Assembly (NCBI GenBank): GCA_002803225.1
Contig: NXFV01002075.1
Location: forward strand, 80,413 to 144,412
Length of the DNA stretch: 64,000 nt
Origin: Gamarada debralockiae
Taxonomy: Eukaryota; Ascomycota; Leotiomycetes; Helotiales; Hyphodiscaceae
Reading direction: 5' to 3'
Shown here piece after piece: positions 34,028 through 45,183 of this stretch (positions are counted from its first letter, which is position 1; each line of letters begins with the position of its first letter). The translations under genes were made by a program, and so were the position numbers. The notes under the pieces are model-generated. The model was given only the letters and a program-made list of their open reading frames with translations, made no database searches and was not told the DNA's origin.

Positions 34028-34584
34028 GCGAAGGAATGCTACGAAGTCTTGAGTTTAGCCTTAAAGGAAGAGACGTTTCTTCTTCAAGAAATCTTTCAAA
34101 TATTGAGTGAATATAAAAGAACGATCCAGAGTTCAGCAGCAGCCGGACCCTCGACTTCTGGATCGAATTGTTCACTGAAACTACATGATTAATTCAAAAT
34201 AGAGAACCGGTAGTCTGAAATTCCGATCGACGTAGGAAGAACATTTGATTCTTACTCTTCAATAAGCCGCGATCAAAAGGTTGTGGGTTGAGCATCACGG
34301 TTGACTCAATACTTAACCATCGAGTATATTCCTCACTCTAAATTCCTCCTTCAATCATCCAAAGCAAATTCACTCCTTTTCAGTCGTTCAAAATACTTTT
34401 GGCGGGGTACTCAGCCTCGCTTCCACAGCCTTGCATACGCCGCTCGCTTAATTAAAAAAAATTCCTCAAAAAAATTATCACAAGGCTGCGAACCTCAAAA
34501 TCCTAAAAATATTCCCCTTCAATCCCCAAGACTCTAAATCACAACAATATAAAAAACAAAAAAAGAAGCAGATGTTAGGAATTG
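34028..34584. other. Intergenic before tRNA-Lys
   Basis: No gene is seen. It ends in A-rich sequence just downstream of the tRNA; minus-strand T-runs there (plus-strand A-runs at 34545-34566) fit an RNA polymerase III stop. Confidence 0.5.
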
Positions 34585-34676
34585 AGCCCAACGCGGGGGT
34601 CGAACCCGCAGCCTTGTGATAACCTATTCAATGGATATTTAAGAGTCACACGCTCTACCGATTGAGCTAGCCGGGC
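34585..34676 (-). tRNA. tRNA-Lys (CUU), with 19-base intron
   Basis: On the minus strand the acceptor stem GCCCGGC pairs with GTTGGGC (two G-T pairs), with discriminator T. The D-arm box GCTCAATCGGTAGAGC and T-arm box GGGTTCGACCCCCG are intact. The anticodon arm is TGTGA-CTCTTAA-TCACA after removing a 19-base insertion that sits one base 3' of the anticodon CTT, the canonical tRNA intron site. Confidence 0.93.
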
Positions 34677-35180
34677 GCTCTTTGCGCTGTTTGTTGAAAT
34701 ATTTTTGCTTATCTTGTTATATGAAGGTATGAAGAGAATGCGGGTAGGTGTGGAATTTCACGGGATAAGATAGGCGAGGGTATGAGAGGGAAATGGGAGG
34801 AGAAAAGGTATGGGAAAGAAAGGGCAAGGGCAGGCATGGAGGCTGAAAGGTTTGAGTCACAGAACCCACTTGGGGCAAACGGAAATTTCTGAGTCACGCG
34901 AGCAAACGCGCTCCCACAACACTCCAACCAGTTTACTCATACTTGAAGGTCTCACTCAAAGGAAGAAGGCTCGAGGTTTAGGTTTCATCAAAGTATTTAT
35001 GTTTCATTCTCTCATCCTTCCTAATAATTGGACGAAGGTATCATTACGCCATCCAATGCAAAAGTCCCAATGACAGCTTCAAGGCCCTCAGTACCCGTCT
35101 TCCCAAACGCCAGCTACCATGCAAGTCCCAATCCACAGGACAGCCATCTAATGCCGCTCAAAAAATATTCGTACAAATAT
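34677..35180. other. Intergenic between tRNA-Lys and aspartic protease gene
   Basis: Contains the 5' flank of the tRNA and the 3' flank of the protease gene; nothing else is seen. Confidence 0.5.
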
Positions 35181-36671
35181 CTACATCGCCGCATAAAACA
35201 TCCCTGCTCCGACTGCCGCCATAGCTCCAAGATGCATTGGCGGTGCGGTTCGCTCAGCTCCGCCTTTCGACGTAGCTGTTCCTAAGGTTACGGCACCGGT
35301 CACCGCACCACCTGCTACGCCAGCTGTTGCTGTCGCTGCGTTCGCAACAAGTGTCGCGTCAGGCACACCTGTGGTTCCGGTACCGATCTCTTGCACGTTG
35401 GTGCCGGTTGCGTTGAAGTTCGTCTGGGCGATCGAGATCTCGTTGCTGTCTAAGTCGTAGACGAGGTATGCTGATCGGATGAAAGTGTCACCCAATACCG
35501 AAGTGCTGGACCCAGCTGGTGCGATACCGAAGAGACAGGCTGGTGTGCCATCAGAAAAGGTCAATTGTCGTCCATTGGATGAGGAGACTTCGATGACGAG
35601 TTCGTTCATGGCGACTGAGATGGTGGGAGTGGTGAATGTGAAGTTGAGGGCTGTGCTATTGTCGGCCAGAGAGCACGGAACGTAGGCAGCGCCTTCAGAG
35701 GAGTCGTATTGTGCGTCAACTTGCTCGTAGATAGCCTCCGTCATGGCATCGGGTAGGTAGGTGAGGGAGCTGCCTGAGTCGAGGAGCACAGCAAGTGCTT
35801 GGTTCTCTGCGATGACTGTATTGCCAAACATGACTTCCGTCAGAGTGATGAGGAACTCGGCGTAGTAACCATCCTCCTTCTGGATGGGGAGAGACTCCAA
35901 AGACCCATGATACTGTGCAGTGTCCACACCACCAAAGAGAATGCTGCCCGTGCTTGCATCCAGATCATTCAACCACAGACTGTACGCATTCGATTGAATG
36001 AGACCATCCGCAACCATCTGTGCTGGCAGGTTGTTGTACGCTGCCTTGCCAGCCCTTCCAACTTGCACCTCGTTGATCTGGTACCCGATTCCCAAAATTC
36101 CTTCATTAGACGAACTCGTGTATCCAATCCCAAACTGCAGCCTGTCCAATGTTGTCCCCCCTATCGTGATTGTGTCCGAGACATAATCCCCCGACGCCCC
36201 AGATCCATCTACGTATGAAATGTTGAAATCGCTCGCAATATACTCGTATGTCGAAGACGAATTCGCTTTGTATGTGCCGGCGGCGGCACACGGACTGGCC
36301 TTGCTCTTACATAACGTCGAAGTCGGTGTGTTGACCCAAAGATCACTGCTGCCAGTGTCTAAATGTAACCGTAAACTTTGTGTTGGTGTCCCCAATGTGG
36401 CATTGGCGAAGTATAACGTTTCCTGTCACCCATCAGCACATGTACACTGATACACTAAAACGGTTTAACATACCTCATTGTCCAATGTTGCTTGGACGGT
36501 GCTTGCTCTTCTCCTTAAACGATCCCTCGACACTGGACTTGGAACTGACTTTCTTTGAACTGGAAATCCAACGACTCTTGGTGGCCCATCGGTCCGCTTG
36601 TGCAATTGAATCCCTTCCGTACATGTTGATAATATGCTCGCCGCAATGGCGAATGTTGTAAATCCCTTCAT
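35181..36671 (-). CDS. Secreted, probably GPI-anchored aspartic protease (yapsin-like)
   Basis: Pepsin-family A1 endopeptidase acting at the cell surface. Exons 36474-36671 and 35181-36422 encode 479 residues. Residues 1-20 (MKGFTTFAIAASILSTCTEG) form a signal peptide, and a propeptide with RLRRR near residue 55 follows as a likely processing site. The two catalytic Asp motifs are DTGSSDLW at 88 and DSGSSLTY at 271. LGIGYQ, VLGDTFIRSAYLVYDLD and ISIAQTNFN are typical of the yapsin/OpsB group. The C-terminus is Thr/Ala/Gly-rich and ends in a hydrophobic run (LGAMAAVGAGMFYAAM), consistent with a GPI signal. The 51-base intron joins DNE to ETLYFANATLGTP. Yapsins cleave at basic residues; specificity here is inferred. 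Confidence 0.9.
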
Positions 36672-39046
36672 GTTTGCTCAACTATATTCCTCGCAATTAG
36701 GTCGTCGAGGTCCAATATGTGTTGACCAAAACTTGGGGACCCCTGGGATATAATACCCCTCGAGATATGGATGACGCGGACGGTGGTAGGTAAGAGACTC
36801 TAACTTCTGTCCACGCAGCCGTCTTTTCCAGTGCCCAGTGGGACTAACCGGCAATTAAAAATCCGTAAAAAATTGACTTCAAAGAGTGACGGTGGCGGGA
36901 ATAATGCTGAGCCTTAGATATGATAAACGGCCGTGATGACTGTTAAGTGGACGGGAGTGGCGGAGGGTATGAGTTGCCTTCGGTCTACCTAGACGTTGAC
37001 GTTATGAGACAAAACTCAAATCCAGATTGGAGATGATAAGGAAGGCGCAGCACAGCACGGTTCCTGATCGATTGATAGAAGCTGTAAGGCTGCGGGATAT
37101 ATAATACCTGCAGGTGGAAGGGAGAAAGCGAGTATTGTAGGGCTGAAGAAGGCCAATGTAACGAGAGACCTCGAAATGGAAATCAAGATCTAGACGTTGC
37201 CAAGAATGATAACAGTATTGAAAGTAAGAATTCTAACAGGCGCCCCAGATTATTTCCGAGAGCAATTCTACGCAATTAGAATGGGAGAATACTCTTTTCT
37301 ATGTCTTGGCAGACTTGAGCAGGGGATTCGTGTGTGAGATCCGCAAGTGACGCGGCCTCTGACACCAGACGAGAGTAATCCAATAATGGAGAAATATCCA
37401 CTCACAGTACCCGCGCTTTCCCATCGTGCCGTCGTGCGCCTCAATTGCTGAGAATGGCCTTACGACTTCATGGCTGTGCGCTTTGTTCCAAGAGCCTGGG
37501 AGTGCATGGCGATATTTTCAGAGCTCGGAAGGGGCCCATTTTTGTCGTGCGCGGCAATGAGATTCGTCGAGAGGGGCCGGGTATGGAAATTTCGAAACAC
37601 CACGACCCTAGTTTGAAAAGCACCCTGACACAAGCTGTGAACACTCTCCGTCTGGGTGAAACGAGGATCTCGTTGGCTTCGACCCTTTGGGATAGATTCA
37701 CGAAGATTGCGACAATATTTGACGCGCTGAAGACTTCGCAAAAAAGATTGATAAGTGGGCAAGATGCTCGTGTGAGAGATGTCTAATTGAACTCAGGTAC
37801 CCAAAGCGCAGTGGAATGTGAAGGTCATGTGAGGCCCCGTCGTCGTCGCTGTATTGCGTATGCATTGTGGGGACCTCATACATTGTCATCGTTGAGGGGC
37901 AGCTGGTGGCACCGTGGCAGTGGGAATTTTGATGATGTGGGAGAGATTTGTGAGATCTGGCTGCATCGGCATCGGCTTGCATTCGCTTCGCCGTTCCATT
38001 TGTGGGCAGCCGAGCCTCGAGATGTCACTCTGTAGTTCCAAGAGTTGATATCGACATCGATATCCATTTCGGAGAGTAGATTACACAACGCATTTCTCTC
38101 CGTCAATAACGAGTGCGTATCTTCCAATTAGATTCTGAACAAGACGTCTCCAAGCATTCTCCATCTCGGCCGCCGTTACACTACCTCTCGCGTGGCAATG
38201 ACATTCCAAGATCATGTATGCCATGAACCTCTAATCTCGAACGCCTTAGGCTCTCGGATGTCACTTGAGACTCATTGGCGTCTTGGAGTCGCTTCAGTAA
38301 CTTGGAGTTTGGTGAGTGGAGTTGAGAGAGTTTCGCTTCTAAATATGGACCATTACGACTCGTAGCGTCTGTTCACAAGGTTGAAGTCAACGGTGAGATG
38401 AACCCCCAGACAGCTGTCAGGAACGTTTCCACTTTCCCTCGAGACCCTTGAGCAGTGCCAAGACTGGGGTATGAGCCCCTGCAAGGGACCTGCAATGGTA
38501 ATCACGTGTGTTATCACGTGTTTGTATCGTGATCAACTTGATGGCGACCCAACCACGTCTTTGGGACCGATTTAGCCAGGAGGAACCTTAGAGCGGAGTG
38601 AACCGAGATCCTGCTGCAATCCCGTGATGCAGGCACGAACCATCATCGAATCAACTTTGACCTAAAGCTGTTGCCTAGAGGTACAACTGCCTTGGCTTTC
38701 AGGATTCCGAAGTATGGAGGAACCAGCTGAAAAATACGAAAGACGTTCGCGTGTTTGCCTACGAAAGACCGATCTTGCCTGAAGTATCCCTTCGCTCATT
38801 AAGTTCAGGTAAGACGGACGAATGAGGGAGGGAGGAACCTAGGAGGTCCAAGTCAACCTCTTTTTGCAACTCGACTCTGAAGTTCATTCCACACATCACA
38901 ATTCCTCATCTCATAAAGCTTTAGGATAGCACTTTACTTCATCTAAAGGCACTCAAGTACTTTTAAATTCGACATTCCCGCTGTTTCTCTGCGCTCAGCA
39001 AGTCGACAACATCGAGAAACGCACGAAGCACTTTCTCAACATCAAT
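36672..39046. other. Long intergenic stretch, no supported gene
   Basis: About 2.4 kb divergent between the protease and the V-ATPase subunit. A 113-codon plus frame at 37445-37786 and an overlapping 100-codon minus frame have no domain motifs. A pair of CACGTG sites (38504-38509, 38516-38521) lies within a direct repeat of ATCACGTGT. Confidence 0.5.
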
Positions 39047-39915
39047 ATGGATCCAATCAATCTCGGAAGATGGTGAGCACTCTTTTCACATTTCCTTACC
39101 TAGTTCAACTATTAGTTCAATACTGACCATCTGTTTATCCAGTCCGGTGTACGGGGTCAGTTCCTCCCTCGCTCTCCTCGCCTCCTCTCCTCTCCTATCC
39201 TCACCCAATCTTGCTCTCGCAGGTCCCTAATATCCGCAGTCATTCTTCGGAACAATGGGCGCCAGCATGTCCATCATCCTCTGCTGCTTGGGCGCCGGAT
39301 ATGGAATTGCCAAGTCCAGTATCGCGATCTCAACAGCCAGCATCTACAAGCCTGATGGAATGGTACGGAGTATGTTACCTTATATCCCACCCTTCCCTTA
39401 CGCTTTTCGCCTTCCCCTCCGTCTCATTACCACCCTACTCTACCTAAGTCCTCGCTATCACCTCTCCACCCCCCTTTCCTCACACATTGCACTCGGCTAA
39501 CTCCCTCCACAGACTTAATCCCCCCAATCATGGCCGGCATCGTGGCCATCTACGGCTTGGTCGTATCGGTAATGATAATCAACAATCTCGAAGAGAAGTC
39601 AGCCTTGCACACGAACTTTCTCCAACTAGGTGCTGGTCTTACAGTGGGCATTTGCGGTATGTCGGCCGGCTTGAGCATTGGCATAATTGGCGATGCGGGT
39701 GTCCGGGCAGCTGCGCAGCAGCCGAGGATGTATATGGGGATGGTTATGATTCTTATTTTTGCGGAAGTTCTAGGTAAGTGCGATACGGAGGGAGGGAGTT
39801 GGAGGATGGGACAAGGAGAGAGGAGCAAAGGCTAATTGTGGATGTAGGTATTTATGGAACGATCGTTGCGATTATGTTGTTGAGCTCGGGGCCTGGAGTT
39901 ACGAGGTGTTCCTGA
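39047..39915 (+). CDS. V-type proton ATPase 16-kDa proteolipid (subunit c-like), five exons
   Basis: Rotor-ring subunit of the vacuolar proton pump. Exons 39047-39072, 39143-39155 (13 bases), 39240-39369, 39513-39773 and 39848-39915 encode 165 residues, the normal length. Four membrane helices are visible. The opening CPVYGSFFGTMG is the classic lead-in to helix 1; the exon 2 to exon 3 junction must use the AG at 39238-39239 to keep this frame. [19 protein letters not shown] is helix 2, [17 protein letters not shown] with [16 protein letters not shown] follows, and the proton-carrying Glu is in [12 protein letters not shown] of helix 4. It resembles c (Vma3) more than c', but residues such as [20 protein letters not shown] are unusual, so it may be a second, divergent paralog. 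Confidence 0.87.
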
Positions 39916-42139
39916 GACTTTTCAACAATGGGACGATTACGTCAGGGAAGAGTTACAGATATTGATCACAAGATACAGTGAAGATGTCATCACGCGAGCG
40001 GGGAAGGGTTTATGAAACTGCATCGACTAGAGATGGATATGGGTGAGAGAGCAAGTGGTAGTTGGGATATGCCGAGTCTCTCTCGATTTAGAGCATTGGA
40101 CGCAATGAAGTTCCTTGCGTCGTACTTACATGGAGCATGAATCTTTCAACTCTGTACATAATTGAAGTAAGAGGTAAGAACAATTACTACACGTAATAGA
40201 TCAATGCATTCTGCTTTCCATTTGCCATTGCGCTATTCACTGACATTCAAAGCTTGGTGCTCCTCACAGAGACTTGGGTACGCCCTTCGGATCTTCCTAT
40301 ATTAGCCATGCTGCCTTGTCCAAAAACGAAAGCAACGCAAACACATTGGCGCGAGAGCATTTACCATGGGAACTGGTGTTCCCAGTCTCCCTTGTAGGTG
40401 ACAAGTCTTCGCTTGTGAGCGGATGTCTCAGAACGGACCTTGATGTATAACTTATTCGCTGGCTCATGTTGAGTAGGTGTTGATCTGTAACTACATCGAT
40501 GAGTAGTGGCGATAACGAGAGAGAAACACGGCACTGATAACCAAAGAAGATGGATAGATCTTCAGGGAAGTCCAACCAGCAGACAAAGGAGCATGTGAAA
40601 CTCCTAAAGCGATTACCAATGGCAGACTTAGAAAGTGCAGCAGACATGCTCACAACTAAGAGCTCAACCAGCACCTTGGGAATGGGTGGAATTTTGTCAA
40701 GTGGTTTGGGAACAGAGGTATCCGAACGTATGGTAGATATAGTCGACAGGGAGGTGTGATCACAGGCTCACTACATTTGAGTCAATTGGGGTCGATGAAT
40801 CTCATAGCCCTTCCTACCTTCAGTATTCTGCAGATCAAAGCACAAATGATTATCTCCTAGAAGGGATCATGAATAGGAAGGAATGTAAAGGATGTTTTCG
40901 GCGAATAAAGCATGATATTGTTGAGCGTCTTCTGTTAGGAAACACAATTCTTGGAGACAGATGTGAAGCAGAGGAGGAGTAATGAAACAGATGTTGTTCA
41001 CTAAAACTACAAGGTCATGCTCCATGCTGTTCCCTGAGTGGCTCGCGGAATTGAAACTCAAAGTCTGGAAGCACGCTTTAACAGAAGTTCGCGCTGCAGT
41101 ATCCATCTACCGCAGTGGGCCAGCCATGATCTTGCGAGGCGATCGCGTGGTAGACGGCATGACCGCCTTCTCGTATGAGCTATTCCACTCGTTCTTAGTA
41201 GACATAGCGTTATGACAGTAATAAGAAAGTCGAAGCAGATACGAAGGAACGATACGGATAACAGAGACGACAGCGACATTCACATCAACAATGAATTGCT
41301 CTCTTCACTCGAATGGTTCACTTCACTCGAATGGTTCACTTCACTCGAATGGTTCACTTCACTCGAATGGTCGCATGCAATCATAGTTTGACGAACCCAA
41401 AGGCCAATTTTCATTCCTTCACTTGTATCCAAAGAACAACAATACAGTTTCCCCAGAAGCACATATAAGAATTCCGCTAAGTTATCCTCCAAGGAAGAGA
41501 AGCAGCTATTTAAAAGACTCCCTTTATACAAGTAACTCCGCACTATGATCATCCATCGCAATCGTATTAGACACGTCGGCTCATAACCACGACCAATGAA
41601 CCACACAAATTCCACTCGTTCAGTCTATCTCGAACATCTTCTTCTTCATTCGATTGTCTGCGGTAGTGTTGCCGTAAGGGTGGTAGGGTTGGCGGTTTTT
41701 GGGCCTCCTGTCGTGACAGTGGCAAGACACATGGACACGCATTCCACGAGAACTGTGTAGCTACTGTCATGATATGATGCAGTCGTAGAAGCTCTGAGCA
41801 TGTACACACGAACTGACCCGTAGTGATCTATCAAATCCCTGAAACCTTTCAGTCACTCAACTTCGCAGACAAGCTCCCACGCTGATAGTGCTGAGGAGAT
41901 CGAGGAACCTATTCAGATCTGGCAATGCCACCAATCTCGATTTCTGAACGGGAACTTGACGCCAAGGCATATCAGTCTGATATGGAAATGACAAGCCAGG
42001 AGAGTGTTCCTCCAGAAAGACGATTTTGTCTTCACGGAGACGAGGAGCATTGCCAAAGGCATTGACAGGGAACTACCACGAAACGAATTATTTTATCTGG
42101 GAAATGCAGCCATGCTACGTATATTGTTACATGGTATTA
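39916..42139. other. Long intergenic stretch between convergent V-ATPase c and VPS18 genes
   Basis: No supported gene in 2.2 kb. Frames such as minus 40297-40674 lack motifs. An 18 bp tandem repeat is listed separately. Confidence 0.5.
41303..41374. repeat. Tandem repeat, 18 bp unit, four copies
   Basis: The unit CTTCACTCGAATGGTTCA occurs three times without change, and a fourth copy diverges in its last three bases. Being a multiple of three it is open on the minus strand (NHSSEV repeats), but no gene is supported around it. Confidence 0.9.
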
Positions 42140-45100
42140 CTACAAAGCCCATTCATTCCTATCATCCGATTCCAGCAAAAATGGCTCATCGATGCGCTTA
42201 ATCGCGAAGTCGCTGCACAGAATACTGCTCAGTATTAGCCAATATCACCACATGGCTGAAGAAAAGAGAGGGAAAGGGGGACAAAAGCAAGAGGGAAGAT
42301 GGGGAACACACCAAGCAGAAGCCACCAACCCATCCAACTCCGCAATCGCAGCATCCCTCTGCGCCCCCGCCACCATACCCTTGCTAATACTCATCTGCAA
42401 CTCCTTAATATGCTTACTCTTCCCCCACCCCACCTGCTCCATAACTTTCTTCCCAAGACAATCGCTATGAAAAGCATGCTGGCACGGAAACACGAAGAAT
42501 TGTCTACTCAGCAACGGCAAGCTGCACACATAGCATTTCTCGCCAGGCTCAACGATGGCGTATCGATGATCCAAGGCCGCGATATCGATCTTGATATTCG
42601 TAGCGGTTTGTGAGGACTCATCCATTTCTTTCTTTAAGACATCGATGTGACGGCTATAATCCTCGAGCGCCGCGCAAATCTCCTCTTTGAAATCGTCGAT
42701 CACGACGAAGTCAGGGAAGAAAGGTATCAAATCCTCGATTTTGAGAAGATCGCAGCGTTTAAGGAATTCAATGGCGGTTTTGATACCGTTGGATTGGGAA
42801 ATCACTTTTTTGGCTACGGCTAGCCAGAGCTTCTTTCGTAAGGGAGGATTTGACATAGGACGGTCGGCGATGATGGATGCTAGGTCGATTTCGGAGTGTG
42901 TGAGGGCTAGCTCGACGGCTTGGAGGTATTGGCCCATTGTGCTGTAGATGTGGACGCATGATTGGACACGGGAATGTTCGATGCAGAGACGCAGGGCGAA
43001 GTCGGAATCGAAACTCGGTTCGTCGCCTTGGGTTTCTAGGTATGAGAGGAGGGCTGATTCGTCTTTTGAGGGGTGGGCGGCGTAGATTGAGATCAATGTG
43101 TTGTGAACAGCGGCATCGGTAGAATTCAGCTGGTTGATTACGTGGAGAAGGTAGCGAACGGCTTGGTTTTGCGAGAGTGGCCCTTGGAAGTTCCGATCAT
43201 AGCTTAGGAGAGCGGGGATGAGATTGCGGGCTTTCAAGTCCGCATGTCGCATCAAGATGTCGACGAGTTCGTTGGCGACATGGGTGATGAGCCCACTGCT
43301 GTACCGATAGAAAATTTCTGGCTCCGTCTGCTTTTTGAGCACATCCAGCGCCTCCTTCCAGCGCTCTCTCTGAATCCAGTAAGATAACACATAATTATAA
43401 TCATTCACAGCACTTGCGAAGAAGAGCAGTTCGTCTTCTCTGCCATGGCTGCTGATTATATCATATGTCGTTTTCCGATCGAGATCGGACTTGTACTTTT
43501 TGACGAAGTCTTGGAATTCTGTCCGAATCGTATCAAGTTGGTCTTTTGTCTGAGCCGGATTTAGAGTCTCCGACAACTCGGCTTTGGTGATGATGGTATC
43601 ATCAAGAGAGTTGAGCTTGGACATGAAGATTTCCACGAGCCAACTCGCTATCATGATGCGTTGCATGATAGATGACTTCTTGTATGTGGTGATCTTTGTT
43701 AGGAGATACTTCCGCAGAGCATCTTGCTGATCATTATCCACGAATGTCAGAGCGACTTGCTCAAATGGCTTGCTGCTCTTTCCGTAGACTCCTGCAGCCT
43801 CGAGATAGGATCCCTTACTGATCAGATAGTCGCCAGATGCTGTCGCAACAGCATCCTTCTGTGCAGCTCCCCTGGCATACCGTAAGGCTGCATCAAAATG
43901 CTCTGTCTGCAACATAACTTTCCAGACGTCCCTATCCTCGTCCGTGACAACAATTTCGTAGATCTCTTGATTCGTGAATAGCCAGAATGTATTCTTCTGC
44001 TGATCAGCAAACAACCCGAGAGCTTCCTGGCCGGGATCCAGGACAACTTGATCGAATACCACTCTGTCGTCGAGTCGATTTACAGCTATGACGCGTCCTC
44101 CAATAAGATGGAGGATATGCCACTGCGTTAATGCAATCGAATCGATCGGGTCTTGAGTGGCCTTTCTCCGACCACCTGAAGACTCTGTAGCTGGTAGTTG
44201 GGATCTAGGCAGCAATTTTGCCTCCGCTAGGAGCTTGTTCCCTAGGTCAGGTGATGCTGGATGGGTAAGTAATCTCCCGTAGTACACACCTTGCGATGAG
44301 AGCCAGGCGAATATGCGATCTGGCGTCAGGCTTTCTACCGAAGTAGAGTCTGGAGCATCTGGAGATACCACCAACTCGGAAGATGCAGAAGCTGAGACTC
44401 GTGAAATTTCATGAACCGTTGGCTGCTCAGTCTCGAAGAGCCGCGTGAAGATTGATGCTCCTCCCTCATGTGCTGCTCGTCCTATTTTCCCAACCAGATG
44501 TAGTAGCCTGCTCTGCGTAGTAATGACAACCCTTCTTACGTCAGGTTTTCCAGGAATGACGTCCACCCATAACCCAGTAACGGGACCATCTGGAACTTTC
44601 TGTAGAGTCTTGAGATATTTGTCTTCCTTCCTGTAAAATTCCGTAGATGTCTCGATATAGCCTTCGTAGATATTGCCATCAGATGTGCCTATGAGAATCT
44701 CTCGGGTGGATGCGGTAGGTAGAGAAGGGTTCCATGCTATACATTCTATTGCGACACCTCGAAGCCGAGAAAGTGGTCTGGGCTGCCGTGATTGTGTGTG
44801 CAGGTAGTAATTCTCTCCAAGAGCAGTGCATATAATGAGGTGGGAGGCGGTAGGATCGAGGAACATGCGCCGTATAACACCGACTTCTGAGGTCTTCTTG
44901 GGGAGGTCAATATCTGGGTAGAAGTTAGTTACTAAATACAAGTCCTAACTGAAGCAGCCATACCGTCTATCTCTGCAGGATTGTCCAGGTCAATCCGGAT
45001 GATTCTGCCATTCGAAAGAGCTAGAACCAAGACGTTGTTTGCGACTTGCGCCGCAACGAAATCGGATGCGATGGAGAATTGGAGCTGCACAAGCTCTACA

Positions 45101-45183
45101 TTGAATATCGGGAGGGTGTTCTCATTGAGATCTTGTAGATTTCGTGCGGCGGCTACATAGCCGTTTGATGGGTCGAGAGCCAT
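42140..45183 (-). CDS. VPS18: Vacuolar sorting protein Vps18/Pep3 (HOPS/CORVET core)
   Basis: Class C tethering-complex subunit for fusion at endosomes and vacuole. Exons 44964-45183, 42312-44913 and 42140-42227 encode 969 residues. The N-terminal half is a beta-propeller (for example EILIGTSDGNIYEGYIE), the middle a clathrin-repeat alpha-solenoid (VDILMRHADLKARNLIPALL), and the C-terminus a RING-type finger. The RING starts CYVCSLPLLSRQFFVFPCQHAFHSDCL. The uninterrupted frame after LDGLVASA would run to 42245 in non-conserved sequence. Instead, a GTGTGT donor at 42306-42311 and an AG acceptor at 42228-42229 splice to a 88-base terminal exon, giving CSILCSDFAIKRIDEPF and ending NEWAL. This restores the last Cys pair of the finger, so I prefer it. 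Confidence 0.93.

Noticed and set aside
37445..37786. 113-codon plus-strand frame
   Set aside because: An overlapping antisense frame is nearly as long; neither has motifs or splice support.
42245..42311. Vps18 tail as read straight through to the stop at 42245
   Set aside because: It lacks the last RING Cys pair, while a spliced exon at 42140-42227 supplies it in frame.
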